Shown here: positions 48,304-56,743 of the stretch, piece by piece | Layout: the number at the start of each line of letters is the position of its first letter | Numbering within the stretch: the first letter of the stretch is position 1 | Source: Acinetobacter dispersus | GTDB lineage: Bacteria; Pseudomonadota; Gammaproteobacteria; Pseudomonadales; Moraxellaceae | Length of the DNA stretch: 64,000 nt | Direction: 5' to 3' | Assembly: GCF_009884975.1 (NCBI RefSeq) | Contig: NZ_CP041970.1 | Location: 620,001-684,000, forward strand | The notes under the pieces: generated by a model | What the model was told of the DNA's origin: nothing | What the model saw: only the letters and a program-made list of their open reading frames with translations | Database searches by the model: none | Program-made: the position numbers and the translations under genes

Positions 48304-49020
48304 TTAGATCGAGCTGTTATGTCGAGAAAAATAGACCCCAGCCCGTTGCGCAGCCCCAATAATATGCGCTTGCATGGCTTTTTCTGCCGCCGCTGCATCT
48401 TGTTTAAATAAGGCTTGTAGAATGACGTCATGTTCCTGAATGGTTTTAAATGCCAAATTGGGTTGTAGGAAAGGCAGGATTTGACTCTTTTTGATCCATT
48501 CAGTATGCATTTTAAGTGTTTGAATAATTGATTGATTATGGCTTAGTAAAATAATTTGCTGATGAAAAGCATAGTCAGCTTCAGAAGCTGCTTGCCAATT
48601 CTGTTCTTGAATTGCACTAGTCAGTGCTTGATGATGTTGTTCTAAAATAGATTTGTCTTGTGCGGTTAAATATTCACACGCCAGCAGTGCGCAAAAGCCC
48701 TCGAGTACATAGCGTAGTTGGTAGAAATCCTTGAGAGAAATCCGATGCTCGCCATCCCATTGTTCTGCCGCTTGGCTATGCTGTGAAATAACGTAAACTC
48801 CTTTACCAGCCTTGATTTCTAATAGCCCTAAGGCTGCAAGACGGGTTAATGCTTCGCGTAAAGAAGCACGGCTGATTCCTAATTGAAGAGCAAGATCACG
48901 TTGTGATGGCAGGGCAGAACCGACCGCATAAGTGTTCTGTTGAATGCGTTGATGAATCACTTCCACCGCTTGCTCAGTCACCTGAGATGATTTTCCATTG
49001 AGCATAGCTTGTGGACTCAT
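48304..49020 (-). CDS. GntR-family (FadR subgroup) regulator of purine catabolism
   Basis: The 238-residue protein starts with a GntR winged helix (GSALPSQRDLALQLGISRASLREALTRLAALGLLEI) and continues with an all-helical FCD domain (EADYAFHQQIILLSHN and HIIGAAQ segments). A TTG and CTG upstream of the ATG at 49020 extend the frame by two codons but are unlikely. It is divergent from alc, with an operator in between, and sits among the purine genes. Effector unknown; urate or allantoin would fit. Confidence 0.85.
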   Translation of the reverse strand: MSPQAMLNGKSSQVTEQAVEVIHQRIQQNTYAVGSALPSQRDLALQLGISRASLREALTRLAALGLLEIKAGKGVYVISQHSQAAEQWDGEHRISLKDFYQLRYVLEGFCALLACEYLTAQDKSILEQHHQALTSAIQEQNWQAASEADYAFHQQIILLSHNQSIIQTLKMHTEWIKKSQILPFLQPNLAFKTIQEHDVILQALFKQDAAAAEKAMQAHIIGAAQRAGVYFSRHNSSI

Positions 49021-49121
49021 CAGCAACGCACCTTAAATATAAAAATAAACAGTTTGATTCTACACAAAATTTATCTTTGTGTTGGCGTTCTTGATTGAAA
49101 ATAGCTATATTTTTAACAACA

Positions 49122-49130
49122 GGTCTGACC
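49122..49130. promoter_or_regulatory. GntR-type operator between the regulator and alc
   Basis: GGTC-T-GACC is the core of the palindrome seen at 43083; its right side continues to AG, matching the other site. It adjoins the -24 element of the alc promoter and could control both divergent genes. Confidence 0.6.
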
Positions 49131-49132
49131 AG

Positions 49133-49149
49133 TTGGACTGGATCTTGCA
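49133..49149 (+). promoter_or_regulatory. Sigma-54-type promoter of alc
   Basis: TTGGACT-GGATC-TTGCA has the correct ten-base gap between GG and GC, with a less perfect -24 box. The start would be near 49160, about 24 bases before alc. Confidence 0.6.
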
Positions 49150-49183
49150 TAATAGAATAGAAATGAAATATCAGGAATGATCA

Positions 49184-50188
49184 ATGACAGTGCATGTTGC
49201 TAAAAGCGTAGCCTTACCGAACCATTTTCAATGCCTAACCAATCTTGCGGATGCCAGAATTGGTGCAACTATCGTGAGCTGTTCCGATGAGTTTTTTGCT
49301 GAAGCTGCAAGAATGTTGCAAAGCACACCCGCTCAATTCATCGACGGAAAATATGATGATCACGGTAAATGGATGGATGGTTGGGAAACACGGCGTAAGC
49401 GAGAAGCAGGTTATGACTGGTGTATTGTTCATCTAGGTGTGGCAGGGCTGGTATCTGGATTTGATATTGATACTTCTTTCTTTACAGGCAATTATCCAGC
49501 ATCCGCTTCTATTGAAGGCTGTTATGCACCAGATAATCAATTAGAAGGTATGACATGGACTGCATTATTAGAAAATACAGTTCTATCTCCGGATCAGCAC
49601 CATTTCTTTGATTGCTCAGCACAGAAAATCACGCATATCCGCATTAATATTTTCCCTGATGGGGGTATTGCCCGTTTACGGGTGTATGGCCGTGTGGTGC
49701 TTGAAAATGTTGATACAACTCAGCAGATGGATTTGATTGGTTTAAAAAATGGTGGGCGCATTGTGGCCTTTAGTGATGCGCATTTTGGCCATCCGAATAA
49801 TTTGCTAAGTCCTGATCGCGGTTTAAACATGGGAGATGGTTGGGAGACCAAACGTCGCCGTGCACCAGGTTTTGATTGGTGCATTATTGCTTTGGGACAA
49901 ACAGGGCAAATTGAAAAAGTTGAAGTGGATACCGCTTATTTCAAAGGGAATTATCCTGCATTTTGTTCGATTCAAGCGGCTTATGTTGAAGATGCAACCG
50001 ACGCGCAGCTTATTCCTCAGAGTATGTTTTGGTCCTTTTTATTAGAACAGCAGCCTTTGACGATGGACAATATTCATGAATATGTTGCAGAAGTGCTTCA
50101 GCATCAAAAAGTGAATTATATCCGCGTCAATATGATTCCTGATGGAGGGATTAGTCGGATTCGTTTATGGGGGAAAGTAGTTAGGTAA
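49184..50188 (+). CDS. alc: Allantoicase
   Basis: The 334-residue protein contains two allantoicase repeats: each has DGWETRRKREAGYDWCIVHLG or the similar DGWETKRRRAPGFDWCIIALG segment, and each repeat ends with INxxPDGGIxRLRVYG. It hydrolyses allantoate to ureidoglycolate and urea. It follows a sigma-54-like promoter and is 67 bases before the allA start. Confidence 0.93.
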   Translation: MTVHVAKSVALPNHFQCLTNLADARIGATIVSCSDEFFAEAARMLQSTPAQFIDGKYDDHGKWMDGWETRRKREAGYDWCIVHLGVAGLVSGFDIDTSFFTGNYPASASIEGCYAPDNQLEGMTWTALLENTVLSPDQHHFFDCSAQKITHIRINIFPDGGIARLRVYGRVVLENVDTTQQMDLIGLKNGGRIVAFSDAHFGHPNNLLSPDRGLNMGDGWETKRRRAPGFDWCIIALGQTGQIEKVEVDTAYFKGNYPAFCSIQAAYVEDATDAQLIPQSMFWSFLLEQQPLTMDNIHEYVAEVLQHQKVNYIRVNMIPDGGISRIRLWGKVVR

Positions 50189-50255
50189 TTTCTCATGGGT
50201 GAATAGCCTCATTGTGATTCAATGGGGCTGATAAGAAATGGAAGAGAATAAACAT

Positions 50256-50792
50256 ATGCATGAAAAAAATATTGAAATTCGACCTTTAACTCAAGAGAGT
50301 TTTGCACCATTTGGCGATGTAATTGAAAAGAGTGGTAAAGACTTTATTCCAATTAATCAGGGGCTCACTGAACGTTATCATGCGCTTTCACTGGCACAGA
50401 TTTCAGGAGAGCAGGCTACGGTTGGGATGAGTATTTTTCATAATCTGTTTGCAACATCGATTCCATTTCAAATTGAGATGTTAGAACGGCATCCTTATGG
50501 TTCGCAGTCTTTTATTCCATTACAGCAACAGAAATTTATTATTGTTGTGGCATTGCCGTTTGATCAATCACGACCTGATGAACAACGGATTCAAGCTTTT
50601 ATCAGTAATGGGCAGCAGGGGATCAGCTACCATCAAGGAGTGTGGCATCATCCTTTAATTACCTTAGAGGCAAATAGTGATTTTCTAGTGGTAGATCGGA
50701 TTGGTGGCGGTAGTAATTGTGATGTACATCATTTATCTCAACCGTACTGGATCACTGAAGCTTTAGTACAGTCAGAGATTGTGAATCTCTGA
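50256..50792 (+). CDS. allA: Ureidoglycolate lyase
   Basis: The 178-residue protein is of the ureidoglycolate lyase type (EIRPLTQESFAPFGDVIE, ERHPYGSQSFIPL, GVWHHPLI). It splits ureidoglycolate to glyoxylate and urea, the last step of this route. An ATG at 50238 begins the frame; the ATG at 50256 has GGAAGAG nine bases upstream and is the better start. Same transcript as alc. Confidence 0.88.
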   Translation: MHEKNIEIRPLTQESFAPFGDVIEKSGKDFIPINQGLTERYHALSLAQISGEQATVGMSIFHNLFATSIPFQIEMLERHPYGSQSFIPLQQQKFIIVVALPFDQSRPDEQRIQAFISNGQQGISYHQGVWHHPLITLEANSDFLVVDRIGGGSNCDVHHLSQPYWITEALVQSEIVNL

Positions 50793-50806
50793 CTGACTTA
50801 GTAGTT

Positions 50807-51820
50807 TTAATATTTCCCTTTAAAATTCGCACTAATTCTTTGTTTTAAATATTCCTTCGCCGTGATGGCTGGATATTTCTGTTGCGGACTTTCAATCAGC
50901 ACATCTTCATTGGCTTGGCAGAAGAAGGCTAGGCTATAACGCGCTCCTTGATACTCATTTGCTTCTGGATTTTTGACACGATGGAAATTAGAAGGTAATT
51001 GATCATCACTCCAACGCATCAGCATATCGCCAATATTACAGGTGATCACATCATCACGTGGCTCGATACTGGTCCATTGTTGTTGTTCCATATCTTTACC
51101 TGGACAGACTTGCAATCCGCCTTGACCTTTACGTTGGAACAGTAGGGTCAAACAATCAAAATCGGTATGTGCACCGGCACGCCATAGCCCTAATTGGTCT
51201 TTTAATGCTGGATCAATTGCATAGTAGTGCAACATTCTTAAGGTACTTTGATAGCTGTCTTGTTCAGGATCGTGGGCAAGACTAAAGAAATTATCGGCAA
51301 AACCCAGTTTATAAGCAAAGCAGGAGAGTATTTTCATCCCAACTTGCCAGCAGGCATGTTCAAATTCGAGCATGGTATTTTTAAAGTCAGGCAGCTCTTG
51401 TTCGGTTGGATACAGTCCCTCCATTCGTGGACGAGTAATTTGGTAGGATTCTTTCTGGTCTGGGGTACTGGTTGATGGACGAACCTGAGCCTTACTTTCC
51501 CAACCCGCATTTCGATTAAGCGGATAGCGTGCTTTGACAGGTTCAGGTAGAGCAAAAAACTGTTGTGTCATGTCAAATGCAGTTTGGATTTGCTCAAGTG
51601 GAATACCATGATGTGAGACCTGAAAAAAACCGATATCAGTAGCAGCGGCCCAAAGCTGCTCCGCGATTTCATACTTACGTTGTTCAAAGTCAGATAAATC
51701 AATCACCCGAACTTCACGTTCAAAGGTTTCTTGTCCCAAAGCACCCATACGGGCTTCTTTTTGTAGCTCTTCTAAGCTGTAGTCATTTTCCGCTAATGCT
51801 GTCATGTTGGCGCTATTCAT
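50807..51820 (-). CDS. 2-oxoglutarate/Fe(II)-dependent oxygenase, isopenicillin-N-synthase type
   Basis: The 337-residue protein has the jelly-roll iron ligands His218 and Asp220 (HTDFD) and His280 (SNFHRV), and Arg294-x-Ser296 for 2-oxoglutarate. The N-terminal segment IDLSDF and GFFQVSHHGIP are typical of the isopenicillin N synthase-like oxygenases. The open frame extends to 51955, but the ATG at 51820 has GAGG eight bases upstream. In the purine cluster it may hydroxylate a purine, but no substrate can be read from sequence. Confidence 0.78.
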   Translation of the reverse strand: MNSANMTALAENDYSLEELQKEARMGALGQETFEREVRVIDLSDFEQRKYEIAEQLWAAATDIGFFQVSHHGIPLEQIQTAFDMTQQFFALPEPVKARYPLNRNAGWESKAQVRPSTSTPDQKESYQITRPRMEGLYPTEQELPDFKNTMLEFEHACWQVGMKILSCFAYKLGFADNFFSLAHDPEQDSYQSTLRMLHYYAIDPALKDQLGLWRAGAHTDFDCLTLLFQRKGQGGLQVCPGKDMEQQQWTSIEPRDDVITCNIGDMLMRWSDDQLPSNFHRVKNPEANEYQGARYSLAFFCQANEDVLIESPQQKYPAITAKEYLKQRISANFKGKY

Positions 51821-52282
51821 ATTTTCAACCTCATCTTTTGGATAAACCGTGACCCAATCAAATAGATTGAAAGAGACGGGGTCACATTCAAAAAAGAGCC
51901 GCACTTTTTCCATAAGAGAAAGCTTGGTGGAAAAAGTGAGCTGATTTCTGAGCAATGACCCACATAACAGTCGATGTGACTAACTATGCTGAACGCTTCT
52001 ACTCTGACATAAAGTCATAAGCATTTTTTATACCAGTTTATAAATGAATGAAAATGGACGAATACACAGATAAGTTCTAAGGTTCACAAATGGTTTTCTT
52101 TCCATCAAAGTACAAATGATTCATTGCTGGGCATAAGTTTGTTTTAAAACAGTGCATTTAGTATTCAATTTTATTTTTGATTGCGCACAAAATTGAAAAA
52201 ACAATCTGGATGCTTTAGCTAGGAACCAATAAAAATAAATCCAATCTAGATTATGACGATGAAAAATATGATGAAATCAATC
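51821..52282. other. Upstream regions of the oxygenase and the ABC operon
   Basis: No gene is seen. A weak sigma-54-like element on the minus strand at 52021-52036 could serve the oxygenase. The rest is AT-rich without clear palindromes. Upstream activator sites for the sigma-54 promoter at 52283 might lie here but I could not pick them out with confidence. Confidence 0.45.
52021..52036 (-). promoter_or_regulatory. Weak sigma-54-like element ahead of the oxygenase gene
   Basis: On the minus strand CTGGTAT-AAAAA-ATGCT has the GG-to-GC spacing of ten bases but departs from consensus at the third to sixth bases. It would start transcription near 52009, 189 bases before the ATG. Confidence 0.35.
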
Positions 52283-52299
52283 TTGGCACAGAGCTTGCT
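52283..52299 (+). promoter_or_regulatory. Sigma-54 promoter of the purine ABC transporter operon
   Basis: TTGGCAC-AGAGC-TTGCT is a near-perfect match to the sigma-54 consensus, with GG at 52285-52286 and GC at 52297-52298. The expected start is at about 52310, three bases before the first helix of the structured leader. Confidence 0.85.
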
Positions 52300-52309
52300 A
52301 AATCATTAC

Positions 52310-52487
52310 TGAGTATAAGCGGTCAGTGTGTTGTGAACACACGGGACATTGCTCTACAGCGTTTGCTGTTCCTCTTTCGGGGACAAAGCCAATTGATTTG
52401 GTTTTGAGAGAAATGTGTAGCTTATACATTGATTGCCCCCTAAAAAGAATAGCAAGATGAATCCATACAGATTTAGGGGTCTTACTT
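52310..52487 (+). promoter_or_regulatory. Structured 5' leader with buried ribosome site: riboswitch-like element
   Basis: Folding by hand gives P1 GTATAAGC/GCTTATAC (52313-52320 with 52420-52427); P2 GTGTGTT/AACACAC (52326-52332 with 52336-52342); P3 ACATT-G-CTCT with AGAG-A-AATGT (52346-52355 with 52407-52416); P4 ACAGC/GCTGT (52356-52369); P5 TCCTC/GGGGA (52370-52383); P6 AAAGCCAA/TTGGTTTT (52385-52405). P3-P6 meet in a four-way junction with only two unpaired bases, and P1-P3 meet in a three-way junction. A hairpin CCCCTAAA/TTTAGGGG (52437-52444 with 52472-52479) then covers the AGGGG ribosome site of the gene at 52488. Its 5' arm could instead pair with GGGG-A-CAA of P5/P6, a possible switch. 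I do not recognise the class. Confidence 0.7.
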
Positions 52488-53480
52488 ATGAATATTCAGC
52501 ACTATGTAGGCAAAGGGCGACGTACTGTTATCGCAAGCACGTTATTGGGTTTAGGAATACTTCTTAGTTCAACCAGTTATGCAGCCGATAAACTTGTTTT
52601 ACAAACCACATGGTTTGCACAAGCCGAGCAAGGGGGATATTACCAAGCACTGGCACAAGGAATTTATAAAAAATACGGGCTCGATGTCGAGATTAAAATA
52701 GGTGGGCCACAGGTCAATAACATGACCTTATTATTATCAAAGCGTGCCGACATTATTATTAATTATGACCTACAGGTCTTAAAAGGCATCGAAAGCAACT
52801 TTCCCATCAAAGCGGTGGCAGCACCATTTCAATTTGATCCACAAGGCGTGCTCACTCACAGCGATGTAAAGTCTTTGGCCGATCTCAAAGGCAAAACCAT
52901 TCTTGTTTCGACCAGTGGACAAGCAAGCTGGTGGCCTTGGTTAAAAGGTAAATATAAATTAGATGCTGCACAAGCACGCCCATATACCTTCAATATGCAG
53001 CCTTTTTTAGCAGGCAAAAATGTCGTGCAACAAGCTTATGCGACCTCTGAAGTCTTTCAGGCAAAAAAAGCAGAACTATCGAGTAATTTCTTTTTATTTG
53101 CTGATGCTGGTTATCCAGCCTATGGCGGCATTTTAGTGACCCGCAATGATGTCATTCAAAACAAACCTGATGTGTTGAGCCGTTTTGTCCAAGCTTCGAT
53201 GGAGGGGTGGAAAAACTATTTAGCCGATCCGCGTTTGGGCAATAACATCATTAAAAAAGAAAACCCGAATATGAATGAAGAATTACTGACGTTTGCAGTT
53301 GGGCAAATGCGCAAATTGAAATTGATTGATGGAGGAGATGCCAAGACCCAAGGCATTGGCGTGATGACAGATGCACGTTGGAAAGCAACGCGAGATTTTA
53401 TGGTGAACTCAGGCTTACTCAAAGCTCAGACCAATTGGAAAGCTGCTTATACCACGCAATTTATTAAAGCTAGCAAATAA
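52488..53480 (+). CDS. ABC transporter substrate-binding protein (SsuA/NMT1-like)
   Basis: The 330-residue protein has a signal peptide (ending TSYAADK) and the NMT1/THI5-type binding fold: LQTTWFAQAEQGGYYQALAQG, GLDVEIKIGG, VKSLADLKGKTILV. This periplasmic family serves sulfonate, nitrate, riboflavin-like or pyrimidine/purine transporters. Here it is followed by its ATPase, its permease and a purine-type amidohydrolase, so a purine or purine breakdown product is likely. Its ribosome site is inside the leader hairpin described above. Confidence 0.85.
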   Translation: MNIQHYVGKGRRTVIASTLLGLGILLSSTSYAADKLVLQTTWFAQAEQGGYYQALAQGIYKKYGLDVEIKIGGPQVNNMTLLLSKRADIIINYDLQVLKGIESNFPIKAVAAPFQFDPQGVLTHSDVKSLADLKGKTILVSTSGQASWWPWLKGKYKLDAAQARPYTFNMQPFLAGKNVVQQAYATSEVFQAKKAELSSNFFLFADAGYPAYGGILVTRNDVIQNKPDVLSRFVQASMEGWKNYLADPRLGNNIIKKENPNMNEELLTFAVGQMRKLKLIDGGDAKTQGIGVMTDARWKATRDFMVNSGLLKAQTNWKAAYTTQFIKASK

Positions 53481-53544
53481 TCTTAGCTCTAAATCATGGT
53501 TGAAGGGTTAACAAAATAGTGCATTCGCATCAAGGGGAAACCAC

Positions 53545-54366
53545 ATGAATTCTGCTTTATCAATTGAGATACCAATACAAGAATCTTCTAACTTTATTAC
53601 GCCAATGATCATGGCTAGAGGGGTTGAAAAAACTTATCCCAATGGCACCAATGCCTTACAAAGACTGGATTTAAATATTGCACGCGGCGAGATTATTTCA
53701 TTATTGGGACCATCAGGTTGCGGTAAAAGCACCTTGCTGAAAATGTTTGCCGATCTCGAGCAACCTTCTGCTGGATTAGTGCGCTGGAATGGTAAAGCTG
53801 ATATTCAATCACAGTGCAAAATGGCCATGGTGTTTCAGGAAGCCACGCTGATGCCGTGGGCCAATATTGAGGACAATGTGCGTTTACCTTTGGACTTACA
53901 GCGTATTGCCAAATCAACCAGTACGCCCAAAGTCCAAGCTGCTTTAAAAGCCGTTGGTTTAGAAAAATTCAGCACAGCTTATCCACGTGAACTTTCAGGC
54001 GGCATGCAAATGCGTGCCTCTTTGGCCAGAGCCTTAGTGACAGAACCTGATCTATTGTTGATGGATGAACCTTTTGGTGCATTGGATGAGTTTACCCGCC
54101 ATAAACTGGATAGCGATATTCGTCAATTATGGTCAGAACGAGATCTTACAGTGGTGTTTGTGACCCATAGTATTTATGAAGCGGTGTATCTGTCCTCACG
54201 GGTCATTGTGATGGGTGCACGACCAGGGCGTGTGGTGGCGGATCTGAAGATTAAAGGACCATACCAACGTGATGAGTCTTTCCGAAGCTCAGACATCTTT
54301 ATTCAACAATGTTCGCATCTATCGCAATTATTGGCCGAAGCGAGTGAAGGGCATGCTCATGATTAA
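53545..54366 (+). CDS. ABC transporter ATP-binding protein (SsuB-like)
   Basis: The 273-residue protein has all ATPase motifs: Walker A GPSGCGKST, Q loop VFQEATLMPW, signature LSGGMQMR, Walker B LLLMDEPFGALDE and the switch His in VTHS. It follows the binding-protein gene by 64 bases and overlaps the permease start. It powers import with the permease encoded next. Confidence 0.92.
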   Translation: MNSALSIEIPIQESSNFITPMIMARGVEKTYPNGTNALQRLDLNIARGEIISLLGPSGCGKSTLLKMFADLEQPSAGLVRWNGKADIQSQCKMAMVFQEATLMPWANIEDNVRLPLDLQRIAKSTSTPKVQAALKAVGLEKFSTAYPRELSGGMQMRASLARALVTEPDLLLMDEPFGALDEFTRHKLDSDIRQLWSERDLTVVFVTHSIYEAVYLSSRVIVMGARPGRVVADLKIKGPYQRDESFRSSDIFIQQCSHLSQLLAEASEGHAHD

Positions 54367-55153
54367 ACCATTGCTACAACATCCAACTTTACAACGTATT
54401 GCCGCGCCATTGGGACTCGGTTTGATCTTCCTACTGTTTTGGCAACTGAGTTTTCAACAACTTGAAGTCCCTGTTTATGTCGTACCTAAACCGAGTGATA
54501 TTGTCATGGCACTGATTAATCAGTCCAGTGTGCTATTCGGTAGTTTATGGGTAACTTTAAAAATCACTTTATTGGCTTTTGTCTGCGCTGTAATGATTGG
54601 GACATTGATCGCTTTTGTATTTGTACAAAGTCGCGTGCTTGAAGCTTGTTTTATGCCGTATGCCATTTTATTTCAGGTGACACCGATTGTTGCAATCGCA
54701 CCTCTAGTTATCATCTGGATTCAAAATACCACTTTGGCGTTAGTGGTATGTGCCATGTTAGTCGCAGTTTTTCCGATACTGACCAACACCACTTTAGGTT
54801 TGCGTAGTGTCAATAAAGGTTTGCTCAATCTTTTTCAAATCAATAAAGCCAGTCGTTGGCAAGTTTTAATGCGCTTACGTGTACCGAATGCTTTACCTTA
54901 TTTCTTTGGTGGCTTACGGATTTCCTGTGGCTTGGCACTGATTGGTGCTGTGGTTTCTGAGTTTGTTGCAGGCGCGGGTGGCACCAGTGCAGGCTTGGCT
55001 TATCAAATCTTACAAGCAGGTTTTCAGTTGGATTTACCCTTGATGTTTGCTGCACTATTCCTAATTACTTGCACAGGTTTGGGCTTATTTGTATTGATGT
55101 CCTTATTAAGTCAGTTCTTTTTAAGCAAATGGCATGAGAGTGAGCAAGTATGA
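54359..55153 (+). CDS. ABC transporter permease (SsuC-like)
   Basis: The 264-residue protein has about six hydrophobic helices and the cytoplasmic EAA-like loop (NKASRWQVLMRLRVPNALPYFFGGLRI) that contacts the ATPase. The open frame begins at 54269 inside the ATPase gene; of the nearby ATGs, 54359 is placed seven bases after GAAGGG and is preferred over 54353. It overlaps the ATPase stop and, at its end, overlaps the amidohydrolase start by four bases. Confidence 0.88.
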   Translation: MIKPLLQHPTLQRIAAPLGLGLIFLLFWQLSFQQLEVPVYVVPKPSDIVMALINQSSVLFGSLWVTLKITLLAFVCAVMIGTLIAFVFVQSRVLEACFMPYAILFQVTPIVAIAPLVIIWIQNTTLALVVCAMLVAVFPILTNTTLGLRSVNKGLLNLFQINKASRWQVLMRLRVPNALPYFFGGLRISCGLALIGAVVSEFVAGAGGTSAGLAYQILQAGFQLDLPLMFAALFLITCTGLGLFVLMSLLSQFFLSKWHESEQV

Positions 55154-56604
55154 GTACAAAGCAATTAAATCAAAGCTATTTAATTCAAAATGCCCATGCC
55201 ATTTTGACGGGTTTGACTGGGGACGCAGCACGTTGTTCATCTACTGATATCCGCATCCAATCTGGAAAAATTACGGAAATGGGGCGATTAAGCGCTCTGC
55301 CGAATGAACAGGTGATTAATGCCAAAGATTGTGTGATTTACCCAGCATGGATAAATACCCATCATCATTTATTTCAGTCTTTATTAAAGGGCGAGCCACA
55401 AGGATTGAATCAAAACCTGACCTCATGGCTTGCCAGTACACCGTATCGGTTCCGTGGCGCATTTGATGAAAAGACTTTTCGGATTGCAGTGCGTATTGGC
55501 TTGATCGAGTTGTTACGTTCGGGGTGTGCAACGGTAGCAGATCATCATTATTTATATTGGCCACAGATACCGTTCGATGGTGCTGCAATTTTATTTGATG
55601 AAGCTGAAAAATTGGGTATGCGCTTTGTGTTGTGTCGTGGCGGCGCAACCTTAACGCGTGGTTTGGAAAGTGAGTTACCTCAAGCCCTGCGTCCTGAGAA
55701 GTTTGAAGACTATATGTTGGATATTGAGCGTTTGGTGAAGCACTATCATCAGCCAGATTCAAATGCTTTCCGAAAAATCGTGATGGCACCGACTTCAACC
55801 TTGCATTCGACCACAGCGCGGCAATTACGCGAAAGTGCCAGAATTGCCAGACAATTGGGGATTCGGATGCATAGTCATTTATCTGAAACGGTAGATTATC
55901 TGGATGCAGCTAAAGCCAAGTTTGGTATGACCCCAGTCCAGTTCTGTGCCGAGCAGGACTGGATTGGAAGTGATGTCTGGTTTGCACATCTAGTGAAATT
56001 ATTACCTGAAGAAATTCAGTTGTTGGGCCAAACTCAAACAGGAATTGCGCACTGTCCACAGAGTAATGCACGTTTGGGTAGCGGTATTGCTGATCTTGTT
56101 GCTTTGGAACGGGCAGGCATGACCATTTCGATTGGAGTTGATGGTGCGGGTTCCAACGAAGCCGCAGATATGTTGTCTGAAACTCATGCTGCTTGGCTAT
56201 TACAACGCGCCAGAAAGGGGATGTTGGCGACACCTCAATATGAGGGCGGACAATTTGAAGGTGGTGCCGACGCTGCCAGTATTGAGGATGTGATCCGTTG
56301 GGGAACGGTGGGTGGTGCGAAAATCTTGGGCTTTGATCAAGTCGGTACAATTGAAGTCGGGCAACAGGCTGACTTGGTCATTTATCAGTTAGATGATCCT
56401 CGTTATTTTGGCTTGCATGATATGGCGATTGGGCCTGTGGCAAGTGGCGGACGAGCGCATATTAAGGCGATGTTTATAGCAGGGAAAATGGTGATGGAAA
56501 ATGATCAGATTCCTGATCTGGATATGATGGAGTTGGCTTGGCAAGCCAAGCAATCGGTAAAGTTGTTACAACAGCGGAGTATGGACATGGCGAAAATAGC
56601 CTAA
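55150..56604 (+). CDS. Amidohydrolase, 8-oxoguanine deaminase-like
   Basis: The 484-residue protein is a metal-dependent amidohydrolase: NTHHHLFQ holds the first metal His pair, HSHLSE a further His, AHCPQSNARLGSG another His, and VDGAGSNE the metal Asp. It resembles the cog0402 branch that includes 8-oxoguanine deaminase and hydroxydechloroatrazine ethylaminohydrolase. With 8-oxoguanine as substrate it would yield urate, feeding HpxO directly, which fits the cluster. Substrate remains inferred. Its ATG overlaps the permease stop. Confidence 0.78.
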   Translation: MSTKQLNQSYLIQNAHAILTGLTGDAARCSSTDIRIQSGKITEMGRLSALPNEQVINAKDCVIYPAWINTHHHLFQSLLKGEPQGLNQNLTSWLASTPYRFRGAFDEKTFRIAVRIGLIELLRSGCATVADHHYLYWPQIPFDGAAILFDEAEKLGMRFVLCRGGATLTRGLESELPQALRPEKFEDYMLDIERLVKHYHQPDSNAFRKIVMAPTSTLHSTTARQLRESARIARQLGIRMHSHLSETVDYLDAAKAKFGMTPVQFCAEQDWIGSDVWFAHLVKLLPEEIQLLGQTQTGIAHCPQSNARLGSGIADLVALERAGMTISIGVDGAGSNEAADMLSETHAAWLLQRARKGMLATPQYEGGQFEGGADAASIEDVIRWGTVGGAKILGFDQVGTIEVGQQADLVIYQLDDPRYFGLHDMAIGPVASGGRAHIKAMFIAGKMVMENDQIPDLDMMELAWQAKQSVKLLQQRSMDMAKIA

Positions 56605-56743
56605 GCCATAGATGATTAATTTTTACTATATTCCTGTAAATATTTTTTGTATGCGCTGTTTTAATGAGGGTATTTTAAACTCGCTATACAGATATTTACA
56701 GGGTCAGCAAAATAGCTGATTTACAGTGCCAAATTTTTGTTTA

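Noticed and set aside
51821-51955. N-terminal extension of the 2-oxoglutarate oxygenase
   Set aside because: The extra 45 codons precede a better start with a GAGG ribosome site at 51820, and the family begins close to that point.
52346-52416. Cloverleaf-like shape resembling a tRNA
   Set aside because: P4 and P5 have 4-base loops, there is no GG D-loop, no 7-base anticodon loop, no TTCRA T-loop and no acceptor CCA, so it is not a tRNA.
52313-52427. Guanidine-I (ykkC) riboswitch
   Set aside because: The conserved core bases expected for that class are absent, although the downstream ABC transporter is of a type it often controls.
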